A stretch of 64,000 nucleotides of DNA from assembly GCA_013397695.1 (NCBI GenBank), contig VYZI01000261.1, positions 1,019,793 to 1,083,792 on the forward strand, written 5' to 3'. This document shows positions 36,301 to 47,852 of this stretch, piece by piece. Position 1 is the stretch's first letter, and each line of letters starts with the position of its first letter. This stretch comes from Centropus unirufus (taxonomy: Eukaryota > Chordata > Aves > Cuculiformes > Centropidae). A program made the translations under genes and the position numbers. The notes beneath the pieces are model-generated. The model ran no database searches, was not told the DNA's origin, and worked only from the letters and a program-made list of their open reading frames with translations.

Positions 36301-39183
36301 ATGGGGGGATTTTATAGTGGGAGTAATCTGTGTAAGACATATGGAAAACTTTGTGAGAGGTAGCAATTAAAATATTGTGCAATGTGATAAAAATGATAAC
36401 AAAGTAGGAAGAGTTTTAGAGCACTGACGTACCAATTTAAAAAAGAAAATCTATCACCTCCCTCAATAAGCATAAATGCATCAGAAAAATAAACTAGATT
36501 CAGGCATGTCTCATATATTTATTCACTATATCTAATGGTAACATCCACCCCTCCTTTTGAACATATAATGCCACCTCTTCAGTAGTGGAAGCAGAGAGTG
36601 TTGTATCCCTTAAGAAGCCAATCCAACTTGATAACCAGCTTGATAACCCTATTCTGACAAATTAGTGTTTTATTCTCTTCTATCGAGGAGCAAGACAGAT
36701 ACCAGAGTGAGCATGAAAATGTATAGGCTGGGAAAAAGGGGTAGATAAGCAAAATAGAGAGGAAAACAACTTACTCCCCTATTCAATGATTTCAATCTGT
36801 TAGCTGTCCATACCCCATCTGCTCTAATTCCATCTTGATGCACAACAATTTTTACTCTTCAGTAACTTTTTAGCAATTAAAATTCTCAATTTCAGTGGAA
36901 AACTGAAATTTAGGCATACCAAGAAGAGTAGATGTCCTTATAAGGACTGTGGGAAGGTCTGAAAAATTTATATTCTAACAGTAGTAAATAATAACTGTAC
37001 AAATAATAGCTCTGACAATAACCAGATGCTAACAGAGATCCTGTTTTTCCCTGGGGCTGCTCCTACCATTACAAGCAAACATATTGTGAAAAATTGCTTT
37101 TTTATAGGGTAGTGTCTTAAACCAAAGCTTCTTTGCTGAATCATTTTTTCCCCATCAAACTCCTTTCTCTCTTAAAATAAGAAGTTCTATTTCCTGCCAG
37201 AAGAAGAAGACTCCCCACGTCTTCATTTTATGATAAGAAATCTCCTGTTCAGTTCCCTGTTTCAGATAATGACTCCAATCTCTAAGGCTATCTCTAAATT
37301 CTCTGGAATAGCTTAGAAAAAAAATGAGTCTCTAGACCATTCCAGCAACCTGGAGATATAATGATGGCTTTTTCAAAGGGAGCACAGACCAGATGATGTC
37401 TGTGCTTAACTGACAAATGGAGAGAGCAGTGATTTCTGTGCGGCAGGCAGCTTGAACTTCTTGACTTTGGTTTCAGTGCTTTGCTGGGCACAAACAAAGC
37501 CTCCGGACTATGGAGATAAGGAGAGCCTTGATGTAAAGAATGTCTCTGAAGAGTCATTCCCTACACACTGTTATATATTGGTTCAGTTTAAATCCCAACA
37601 AGACAAACTTCTCCATGTCATATGATCCAAGCCCGGTGAAGTTCAAATAGGTCCACGAAGGTCCAGTTCTTACACTTTGCTTTCAGAAGCATGCTCTGGA
37701 AACCTGGGTTTTCCCATGATTGGAAAAGTGAGATAGGGAAGCAGGAACCAATATGGTATAAAATACTGTTTTCAAGGCATCAGGAAAATTATTCAAACGA
37801 GCATAATAGTATATCGGGAAATGCAAGAGCCACATTCTGTGGTTTTTTATTCATAATATTCTATAAACAGTGTTAAAGTGGTACACTTGGCAAACATAAG
37901 TCCTGTGGTATAGTTTGCTCTACCGCTAGCTCTCTCTTTAAATAAAAGTATGCAAATATTTGTGTAAAGACTGATATGGCTTTTAGTAGATGTTTATAAC
38001 TATTTCAATAGATTAATTGCAATGTGATTTTCACCTGAAATGATTAATTTCAAATCATGACTAATGATGACTTAGCTGTATTCTATTAACATTTACGAAA
38101 GGACTTTCAGATCCTCAGATGGAATATAGCAGATTTTTTTCGTAAAAGCCACCTTACAATACGATTTTTTGCTGATGTACATATTCACACTCATCTCATG
38201 CTGATATTCGTATTTTTGTATATTTGTATTTGTATTTTTTCCAAGCAAGTGTATATTATAATTACAAGCATAGTAGGATTACATTTTTAATAAACACTTG
38301 AGAAAGCTGCAAATGTGCATACCTTGGTTTCAGAGCAGTATTCCTTGCCAATATAGCAGTTTTTATTGCAGTATGCCTAAAATCTGTATATGTCTGGCCA
38401 CTAGCAGCCTCTGACCTCTTTCCACAGATACATCTCTCCAGCCTCCTCTCCAGCACCTGGGAACAGCCACACAATACTATTAGTATTATAAGAGCAGATT
38501 GTCGGTGTAAATCATTGGGGAGATCCTGATTTATCTCTGCTGAGTATTTGTCATGGTCTGTATAGACACAGTTATTTCTTTTTATAGAAGGCCTGGTTTT
38601 GTGCTCAGTTGTATCACTGGAGAAATTCCCATTATTTCCAAAATCCTTTATGTCATCTATGAAGGGAGAGACTGTATTGTATTTTCTTTCAACACAGTTG
38701 CTTTCAGTCATCTTAGTCTTCTTTCTTAAAGGAAGATGCCCTTTAAGAAAATTCCCATATGGGTTGGAAATACTCGTCTGTTTATATCACATACCGCGTT
38801 GTATGAATTGACAAATAAAGGTATGTCTGGAGAAAAACACTGTTTCATTTCCTGTACTTTAAAGATATTTAGGACTTACTGAGTTGTGACAACGCATATG
38901 CAACTCTTATAAAACATACTTTCCTGTCATGAAGCTGAAGGAGCTTTGAATGTCACAGTATTTATCTGATATGCAATGCACACCATCCCTGTGTTCCTGT
39001 CTTGCACTAAGGGACTTCAGATCTTTTTTTAGATGGATTCATCTGAAGCTTTCACTATCACTCTGACTGCAGAAGCAGCCTTCCAAGCAGAAGGCAGCCT
39101 CCCCTTCTTCCTGCAGGACATCCTCTTATAGACTATACCTGAGATCACACTCATGCCGGCACCTGCTTAGTAGCAGAAGTTCG
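33326..39183. other. Unique AT-rich noncoding DNA
   Basis: Nearly 6 kb with no recognised gene or CR1 fragment. The notable item is the 149-codon minus-strand frame at 38262-38711 (listed separately). T/G-rich imperfect repeats occur near 35826-35900, and a short duplication of cttgataacc near 36628-36650. Confidence 0.5.
38262..38711 (-). CDS. Unidentified 149-codon ORF; doubtful gene
   Basis: This is the longest methionine-started open frame outside CR1 and the GC-rich island. The frame stays open for about 25 further codons upstream of the ATG, to a stop near 38790. The translation is not low-complexity. It starts MTESNCVERKYNTV, has a hydrophilic middle (SSDTTEHKTRPSIKRN), a short hydrophobic patch (SALIILIVLCGC, about residues 73-84) and a basic, cysteine-containing second half. 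I do not recognise a family. It may be a random frame, a decayed exon or an unclassified repeat relic. No Kozak-like context or splice structure is convincing. Confidence 0.15.
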   Translation of the reverse strand: MTESNCVERKYNTVSPFIDDIKDFGNNGNFSSDTTEHKTRPSIKRNNCVYTDHDKYSAEINQDLPNDLHRQSALIILIVLCGCSQVLERRLERCICGKRSEAASGQTYTDFRHTAIKTAILARNTALKPRYAHLQLSQVFIKNVILLCL

Positions 39184-39232
39184 CCTATGTACAAGTCTAT
39201 GTACAAGTCTATGTATATGTCCTATGTAAAAG
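39184..39232 (+). repeat. 12-bp minisatellite, about four units
   Basis: CTATGTACAAGT occurs twice exactly (39184-39195 and 39196-39207), then as CTATGTATATGT, then as a longer variant CCTATGTAAAAGT. Divergence rises towards the right edge. Confidence 0.8.
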
Positions 39233-41484
39233 TCTGACGTTTGTCTGCCAGCTGGCATGCAGGGCAAAAAAAAGAAGAGGTGGTCATTCTGTCCAGTGGG
39301 CGTGTGGTGCATAGTTATTTGGCTCATGGTGATACGGGGCTGCTGCTCCTGTGACTCTTCACCAGTAAGCTGCTGTTTCTCCAATGCCACTGCCTTTAGA
39401 TGTTCTTCTCATCCATCTCACTCTGAATGAGATGGCAACAAGATTCTCAGCAGAAACACACACTCTGCTAGAAGACACCAAAGAGAATCTTTGAACTAGG
39501 AAATACAACAAAGAAGAAAATTTAACGTTTGCAACTGTTTGCCTGTCCTGTTGGTGGCAGTGAGAAGTTTCTACTGTAGTCAGCACCTAGCTACGTACCC
39601 TGCTGGGTGGAGGGGCTCATCAGTAAAGCCTGAATATCTTCACTGCGCTAGTGGTTCTTAAAATGGAAAACATCCTTGATACAAGAAAAAAATATAGGAC
39701 TTTTTGCTTTTTCTTAATGATGCCAAGTACAAATCAAAGTCAAGTTTCTGACATCTGAGGGATGCAGATTTTGTACAAAATTCTATGTTCACTTGAAACA
39801 TATGGTGTATCAATGCCTCCGAGAGGATCTAGGCAGACATTTCAGCACATTTGCAAATAGTAGAGCTTCTCATTATCACTTATACTTTCTGTGTCTCATA
39901 TATTTTTTTGGATTCAGTGAATTGCATTAGTGTACATCTCTACTTTTCCAAATAACAAAGTTTATAAACTTACATAAGAGTGCATGTTTATTAAGATATT
40001 TTTTGTTGACTAAAACTTGAAATTGCAAGTTGGTTTTTCTCCTTGCATCTCACATTTTTTTTTACCAAAAAGGGGCACATAGAGAACCCATAGTACTTTT
40101 TCATTTGTTCATTTTGCATTGAATTTTTTAATGCTAATTTTTAAAACAAAGTTTTTCAAACAGATTTTTCAAACAAACAAAAGTGTTGTTTCACTTTCTC
40201 TTTTATCTATCTATTCGTTATTATTTTTTTTTAGTCTTTTTTAATTCTTTCTTTAAGGGACCAAAAAGAAAAGGGAAAATACAGGAGGAAGTGAGAGGCT
40301 AAAGAGAAATAAATAAAACCCTTCAAAATAGTACAGATAATATGCATTTTTGAGAAATACAATAAAAATATAAATATTTCAAAATTGAGTTCTTTGTTCT
40401 AAATGTACAAAATCATTCTGTGCAGATATGATAAATACATTTAACACTGATGGAAAGATACAGAGTTAGAGTGGTTGCATTAGCTTCTACAAAGCATTTT
40501 TAGACTGCTCCATTAATATCTCAGTAGGTGGCACAATTAAAATTAACAAATGACCTTTAATTAGTGTTCATTGGCAACCAGCTGAGGTACTGGTTGTGTT
40601 AATATTGAAGATTTTTTTTTCCCTATGTATATGTTTGATATCAAAGCAACAGGATCAAGCATTCGAGGCATGCATGAATAATTGCTATTCCAAATGCATG
40701 ATTTCTGTCTACAGTGTATCATGTACACTTAATAGATCATGTGGGGGAATCCTTTGTATTAAGATGCTGTGAAGGAAAAAGGATTCTTATAATATTTGAT
40801 GCATAGCATAAACTATTAAGTGCATCTACACATCTCGTTGCAAGATGTTCTCCAAGTGATTATGTATAATCCGAACTATGCACTGATGAACTGCTGCTCT
40901 TTATTGCAGAATTCTAATTCCATTAAGAAGAATTTTTTGGGTGGAAGGGTATAGTTTTCAAACACAAGCAGAGTGACAAATGGAACTGTTGGGAATTCAT
41001 GTACATAAATGAAGTATCTTGTGCTCATAAACTATCCCCTCTATGCCCTATTCAACTGCATAGCTGAAAAAACATGGAGGATAGGAGAAAGGAGTGGAAC
41101 TGACTTTTTTTTCTACTTTCACACTCTCAAATTACTCTGAAAATTCTTCCCTGTCTCTTCCTGCTACTGACATACACTACAAATTCTCCCCCACATGATC
41201 AGACCTGCTGTAGATTGCCTCCTTCTTTCTGAGAACCCAAAGTGCTCTAAAGGCATCGGTTTCAAGGCCCATTAAAATCAGCGTGCATCTTTTCCACTAA
41301 TGTCAAGAGGCATTTAATCAGACTTTAAATTACTCCCCAGCTTCAACTGAATTCTGAGTTGTTTCTTTCCCACAAATGCATTTTCTCTGCTTGAATCTCA
41401 TTTCCTGCCTCTCCTTCTAATCTCCTTTTAAAGTCCTTTCTGTTGTTTGACACTCCTTATATTGTATTTTGAAACACTTTCCAC
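39233..41484. other. Unique AT-rich noncoding DNA
   Basis: No gene or interspersed repeat was recognised. 40440-40935 is listed as a possible regulatory block. Poly-T and poly-A rich stretches are common at 40040-40400. Confidence 0.5.
40440..40935. promoter_or_regulatory. Candidate conserved noncoding element (motif-based)
   Basis: This block is rich in full-length developmental factor-type words. A nuclear-receptor half site abuts a homeodomain site (TGACCTTTAATTAG, 40551-40564), a POU/octamer-like ATGCATGAATAATTGC lies at 40669-40684, and several ATGCAT and TTAATA words occur, without internal simple repeats. The composition resembles vertebrate enhancers near developmental genes. This is pattern-based inference, and conservation is untested. 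Confidence 0.22.
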
Positions 41485-41592
41485 TGTAGTGTCATCTGCA
41501 AGACGAATTAATGTGCTCCATCTTCCAGATCATTAACAAAGGCACTAAATATAATCCCAGGTGAAAACTGTCCATGATACACCACAGAACCA
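41485..41592 (-). mobile_element. Old CR1-like fragment (antisense)
   Basis: The plus-strand words agtgtcatctgcaagacgaa, atcttccagatcattaacaa, aggcactaaatataatccca and gatacaccacag follow, in order, the antisense reverse-transcriptase region of CR1-type elements (gtcatctgcaaa...ccagatcattaa...aaata...ccc...acaccac). The match is short and diverged, with no frame left. Another LINE of the same clade could give the same pattern. Confidence 0.5.
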
Positions 41593-43996
41593 ATGCAAGG
41601 AGTGAGGTGCAGTTCCTTGTTTCCTACAGTATTATATAGGATTTCAAAATCACTATTAGCTCATACAGGAAACCTCATCAAGCTCATTAAATTCAATTTT
41701 TCTAATAGAACGAGCGACCATGCACAGGTAGACACACACCTAAGTATACGTATTTTCATAATCTTCCAGAGCAGAGAAAGAGAATGAGGAAAGGTAAAGA
41801 AATGATGCACAGCCGTGCTGCATAAAATTCATTTTTTATAATCATATAAAAATGCATTTAATCGCACTGGCATGTCACAGAAGGCTGACATATTTTTGAT
41901 TGAATCCAGCCCTCACTTTATATTTCAGTTCCATCTGTTAAAGATGCTGCATTCACAATAACTCATGGAAAATAAAATATTTATTACCACCTAACTAGTT
42001 CTGGTCGGGAATGTTCTTTCTATGTCTGGTATTTATATACTATATATTCAGCTTTATCCTGGCAACAAATCGTATCATTACTTACGACTTTCCTCAGACA
42101 AACTTTCTATGGTACAGATAAATCATGCACTTTCATTCTTTAATTATTTGAGTGGGAGGATTTTATCTGTTCATTTACTGAGCTCTATCAATGTAAGTGA
42201 CCCTAATGGCAACCTAGCATCATGGAGTTGTTGCCATCAGGGAGGTCTAGAAGAACTGAAAAGCATTTTGGAGCCAATGTGTGTGTGTATGTATACATAG
42301 GTATCAAGAGGACCTCTGCAAGGATCAGTAGCATAAACCTGGCAGTAGACAGAGGAGCTTTCAGATTTATTTTTGGCAACATTAGCAGCTTGTGTGAGCA
42401 GCTGCCTTGTTCATTTTCTGATCACCTGTGCCTACTGCATTGCTGAAAGAAATGTCTCCTCACTAACTCTTTGCTCTTTATTCAGTCCGGCCTGTGAGAA
42501 CTTTCTGCATGACATCAGAAAGGGTAAATTTGGATTTAATCTCCAGTACCTAGCTCATTCATTTCTAATTTAGTTATATGGTTATTACATGGGTTGTGGA
42601 AAATAAATGGCAGCAAAGTATTCCTGCGATGTAATCATGTTAAAGTCCAAGTAATAGCAGTTACTTTTATTAGCAATAACAATTATCATCCCTTCTAGTA
42701 TAGTTTCAGATAAAGAAATTCCTTATAATGATCTTGTAATGACAGTCTTACATCCGTGTCATATTGACATGAATAATAGATTTAGTGTTTAAAAAAAGTA
42801 AAATTATTAACTGTTTCTTCATTGAAGGAGCGTGGATTTCTATGTATCCACATGCTTACAGTCAGGTATTTTGTCTCATTAGCTGGAAAATATATTAAAA
42901 ATTATATTGATTAGCAAATTCCAGGTTTTATTCTTTTAAACAATGGAAGACGGAGAAGGATTTAAAAGCAAGCNAGAGCTGAGCTAATAAGGATTCATGG
43001 CAGGTTTACAGAGAGTGGAGAATTAGAGACCTTGAGTTAACTCTGAGGAAACTAGTATCTCTAAACAGTTCAGTCTCAACTTACGAAAGAATAGTGTGAT
43101 GTCAGTGAGGACTTCCTGGTAAATAATGAACCCTGCTTCTCTGAGCACCTAATTAAACCTGACAGACATCTGACCACACATCTTCTTCAACATCATTTTA
43201 GGAACCCCAAGGGCTGAGTCCTCCTGCACCTCACAGCTGTGTATTCAGCATCAGAGCAGGTAGATATGCAGCACAACTCTGTATGAAGAGGGTTTGTCCC
43301 CAGTAGCATAGAACATGGCCCTGGCACAAGGGATGCAAAGGGTGACCAAGCTCACTCTTCAAAGAGATCCTGCAGAATTGTGCAGAATTCAATCAAGTGG
43401 AGTTTCCCAGAACCATTTTGGTGCCTTCCTACTCATGCTCTGAATCGTTGAAATACATCTGAGTGTCTGCATCTGTATATATCTAGTTATTCTTTCTTTG
43501 CAACGGAGGGACACATAAAATATTTTCTGCCTCAGACTGTGAAAATGAGAATAGTCAGACATCTAATGCATATTCACGTGTAAAAGTAATTCTGGCAATT
43601 ATAGGAAATATGTTTCGGACTTGGCTCAGGCACCTAAGGTAAAAGAGAGAAAGAATTTGTGTATTTTTTAATTTTCTTAACCTTAAAAACAGGGTGGAGA
43701 CACTGAAACTGTCTGCTGGGAGTATTTTATGCTTTCTGTTGGTTTGTGAAATACTTAGTAATTTCTTGGAAGAGTCAAGTGGGTTTCATGTAAAATCTCT
43801 TACACAATATCCTTGGCTGATTACCAGTACTTATGTGCATTCACCAGGATTGTTTAGCCTCATAATGTTGTTGTAGCCTATGATATCATACCGAAGCTAC
43901 TTTTTTTTTGTTTGTTTAATTGTTTGGTTTTTTTAGTTGAACTTTTAAGCAATTCTCCACTTAGTATTCTTTCTGTTGGATCTCTTGGGTCTTTCA
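41593..43996. other. Unique AT-rich noncoding DNA
   Basis: No gene or interspersed repeat was recognised. One ambiguous base is at 42974. A T/G-rich simple stretch lies at about 43901-43936, just before the next CR1. Confidence 0.5.
42974..42974. other. Ambiguous base
   Basis: A single N in unique sequence. Confidence 0.95.
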
Positions 43997-44533
43997 TGAG
44001 ACACCACCTGGAATATTAATTCCACTTCGGGAATCCCCAACATAAGAAGGATATGGACCTGTTGGAATGGGTCCAGAGGAGAGCTACAAAGCTGATCAGA
44101 GGGCTGGAGCACCTCTGCTATGAGGACAGGCTGAGAAAGTTGGGGTTGTTCGATCTGGAGTGGAGAAGGCTCTGGGAAGACTTTGTAGCAGCCTACCGGT
44201 ACCGGAAGGGTCATAAAAGAAAGCTGGGGAGGGACTTTTGAGAAGGCCATGCATTGATAGGACTACAGGGGGAATAGCTTTAAATGGGAAGGGGGAAGAT
44301 TTAGATTAGACTTTAGGAAGAAATTCTTCATGATGAGGGTGGTGAGTCAACTGTAACAGGTTGCCCAGGAAAGTTGCGGGTCCCCCATACCTGGAAGCTT
44401 TCAAGGCCAGGATGGATGGGGCCTTGAGCAACCTGATCCAGGGGGAGGTGTCCCTGCCCTTGGCAAGAGGAGTGGAACTAGATGATATTTAAGGACCCTT
44501 CCAACCCAACCATTCTATGATTCCATGATTCTA
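43997..44533 (+). mobile_element. CR1 LINE 3' end (sense), with octamer tail
   Basis: Continuous similarity to an avian CR1 3' end. The order is catgagacaccacctggaat, then ggacctgttggaatgggtcc, the gatggggccttgagcaacct words, the 3' UTR ending ccttccaacccaaccattct, and the tail ATTCTATG-ATTCCATG-ATTCTAAA. It is 5'-truncated. This is the best-preserved tail in the window. ORF2 is broken after about 60 codons. Confidence 0.93.
44053..44241 (+). pseudogene. CR1 ORF2 C-terminal relic
   Basis: A 62-codon frame with MDLLEWVQRRATKLIRGLEH, LCYEDRLRKLGLF and RRLWEDFVAAYRY matches the region of CR1 ORF2 just before the 'SDR' C-terminal segment. It stops at a TGA where the intact element continues, and later parts (for example gattagactttaggaagaaa near 44305) fall in another frame. 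It is an inactivated retrotransposon relic and encodes no host gene. Confidence 0.85.
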
Positions 44534-47500
44534 AACCTCTAATATTCTGACATTCTTCTCCATGTTTTCACCAGGAGAGAAGAAAATCTAGACATGGTAA
44601 AATAGTCTGAGAAACAAAGTATTTTTCCATCTGATAAGAGAAAATTTAATGGGAGTTAAAAGCTACTTGGACATTAAAGAAAACAATTATGAACTTTTAT
44701 TTAGATGTAAGTTCACCAAAGTGCACTCAGTCTGACTTCATTAAAAAAATACAGCCAAATAATGCATGCTGTTTCATATACAGATAAACGAGGGTTATTA
44801 GCTGCTTTACAAGAGCTGAGCAATGCTTAATCCCACTTTGAGATAGGAACCATTGAGAAAGACAATCAGATGATGAAGTATGAGTGTGTAGTTCCACTAG
44901 ATATCCACAGCTGTCTAGGATATCTGTAGAGGGCATGAAAATATTATAAATGGTTTACCAGAAGCCCTCACCTTTCTAATAGATGAGTTGTATTCCAGAA
45001 CAGCTATTCTAGGAACCTGTCAAACAACTAAAGTTACCCAAAATAGTTCCCTGAAGGAGGAACACCATTAGAAATCACATCAATGGTCTTCCTGAAAAAC
45101 AAAAGCAGAGGTCATGATACGATGAGCCAGTTTGGTGTTTGGCAACTGAAAGCTGGATTTATACCTTTGAAGTTAGCCTTAATCTGATTTCAACTCAAGA
45201 AAAAATATTTACCTCATGTGCCCCTTTTTTTTCTTTTCTAACATGTCCCAACATGGCCTTCTAACATTGCCCTTGACAGTGCTTTTATAGCAAAACTATC
45301 CTTCCATTTATGTGTGTTTATGCAATTCAGACTCAATAAATCTGTCATATCATGCCTTTTTTGTTGTCTTTTGTATCTCAGGTGTTGTGACTATAATTCA
45401 TGGCAGCTAGTAATATTTCTCTAGGATATAGCGAGTAATGCAAAAGTGGTTTGTCCCACAATCTAACCTGCTGATTATTTAAGTTACTGACCTGTACCAA
45501 AGGGAAGGTCTATAAAGTACTTATGGCACTTTGCCACTGCTGCTTCATCATTTATCAAGAGTAGCAGTGTTTTATCTATATCTATGTATATCTATATCAT
45601 TTATATCTATATAATCTATATCTATATCAATATATTTTACATCTATGTGTTAAATATATATGTTATTTATAAAAGCATGTATATTACATAAATACTATAT
45701 ATGTTATATGTGTGGAGCTTCTGGGTATTAAGTCATTGTTCATCAAATGTCTTTTATGTTCTTTTAGACATTCTTTGTCATGTATCATATACATGTGAAG
45801 ACTTTCAGTTCTGAAATGCGAAGTACTTTTGCCTTCTGTGATGGATAATACAGAAATCACAACCAAAAGAGATGTTTATTTTCCTCTGTGATACATCTGT
45901 ATGCACTTTAATGCAGAAAAAAGGCTCATGAGGTTTGTCTGTGCCCTAGAATAGACAATCTAATACGGTATAAGTCAATACAAAATATAGTATTGACTTT
46001 CTTAAACAGCACACAGAACATTTAAAATAGAAGCATTTAAAGAAATTTAAATGCTTATTTAAATTCCGAGCTGCATCCTTAAACATTCTAGGCAATGTTT
46101 CATTTAAGGGAATATTTAACTATCATCAAGTCTCCCTGCGTACACATATCTTCATCATTATTATGGTTTCCATAATGGTAACATTTGAATAAGCTATATG
46201 ATATAATCACCTTTTTTATTATTATCATTATAACTGCACACACTCTAAGTGGATTTACTTTAACTCTGTCATGGGACAGGGACAAAGATTACTGTAATTG
46301 CATATAGCACAATACTGAAACATATTTTCATCACTTATCTATTGTATTTAAACTACAGTGTTAGACTTAGAGAAAGGAGTGCAATATGTCTATAAAGAAG
46401 AGAGAGTGAACAGGTATTCTAGAACTAATCAGTTATATTAATACTTTAATAATAAAACTTTATGTGCAATTAACATTTTTTATGTTATTTTTTAAAATTA
46501 TTTTTTTTTCCTTTGTCTAAAGTAAATGCTGAAATCTCCCCCAGAAAAGCTCCTACTGGAATCTGCACAATTCATTTTTTAATCCCTCCTTGATGTCTTT
46601 GCCTAGGCAGTCAGGTCCTAGTGTCAGTGGAAGTTTGCCTGACTGTGTGCTGAGAAAGAAAGTAGAAAAACCTTCAAAATCCGGCCTCGAGTTATTAGTA
46701 GTGAAGTCACTGCAGTACTTTTGTGCCTCTGAACTCTAATTGTCCTGAAGCTAGGCAAAGTTCTCATTCTATCACTGGAATTGAGCCAAGTCTAGTAGTC
46801 TTAACCTTAGCAAAAAATCTCACTGAGACATGGGAGCTTCATCTGTTTAAAAATTTCAGGGTCTGGCCTGCTTTCTTTTAACTTTGTATGTGTTCACTAG
46901 CCTACACTTGGGAAGTAAAGGGCAGTGAGATCTCAATCTTTTCACTGAACTTTGATTGAGATATATGAGAACAGGTTCTGTGGCTTGAAATATGAGGCAT
47001 AATTTAAGAGATGCTTTTTGAATTTTTTTTTTTAATTAAAACAGTTAAGCACTGCAACGTATAGTAGCCTTCAAATCAAAGCTGTTTTCAGATAAGATGT
47101 TTATTTCACAACAGTGTTTGGGTTTAGATCTGAACGCTCATTTTGAAAACGTAATGAGGTTAATCATGCACCAATCCTGGGATCACATCCTTTTAGAAAG
47201 AACAAATCAGCTGATGATAAGGTCTTTTTCTTAGGGAAGAGTGTTTAGATATACTTTATCAGATGCTGCCTTAGCAAGGTTATTAAAGTCAAAATGTGGA
47301 AAAGAGCTTTACCATTCCTCATAGATAAATGGGAACACCAGTCGTAAAATGCAGAATAACTTCAAACCTTACAAATTTTGAAGAAATGGGAGTTGTACTT
47401 GCATTGCTCTGAAAGGAAGTAGTTTTGCTTAGTTTTACTTTGAGGGCTTTTTAAAACAAAAAGTCAAGAAGCATAAATTACATGACTTTCCAAGGGGCAC

Positions 47501-47628
47501 AGTACTCTCACAATATTCATAATATTTGTACATACTTTGAAATTATCTATTTAGAACCTTGTGCATTCCCATTCACTTTTCACCATTTTCACATTAAAAA
47601 AAAATGTATATATTAAGACTTCCAATGG
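44534..47628. other. Unique AT-rich noncoding DNA
   Basis: No gene was recognised. It contains the TATCTA-rich microsatellite at 45572-45710 and otherwise unique sequence with only short frames. Confidence 0.5.
45572..45710 (+). repeat. (TATCTA)n-type AT-rich microsatellite and flank
   Basis: TCTATATCTATGTATATCTA and similar imperfect units run to about 45628, then grade into an AT-rich stretch of TATATA and TTATAT words. Confidence 0.75.
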
Positions 47629-47852
47629 TCCAGAAGGGCAATGGAGCTGGTGAAGGGTCTGGAATACAAGCAGCTGAGAGAACTGAGGTTGTTTAGTCTG
47701 GAAAAAAAAAAAAAAAAAGAGGCTCAGGGGAGACCTTATCACCCTCTAAATTGCAATTGACTGAAAGGAGGAGGTAGCAGGGTGGGTGTTGGTCTCTTCT
47801 CCAAAGTAACAATAATAAGATGACAGGAAACGGACTGAAGATGCACCAGGAG
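47629..47852 (+). mobile_element. CR1 LINE internal fragment (sense)
   Basis: Sense CR1 ORF2 C-terminal words occur in order: tggtgaagggtctggaatac, ctgaggttgtttagtctgga, ggggagaccttatcaccctc, gaaaggaggaggtagcaggg, and gttggtctcttctcc. The A17 run at 47702-47718 stands where consensus has the short 'gaaaaggag' segment, so slippage has lengthened an A-rich coding stretch. The 3' UTR and tail are absent, so this copy has lost its 3' end by deletion. Confidence 0.85.
47702..47718 (+). repeat. Poly-A tract (17) inside CR1
   Basis: It lies within the CR1 ORF2 relic, so it is an expansion of a coding A-run and not the element's tail. CR1 does not end in poly-A. Confidence 0.8.
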
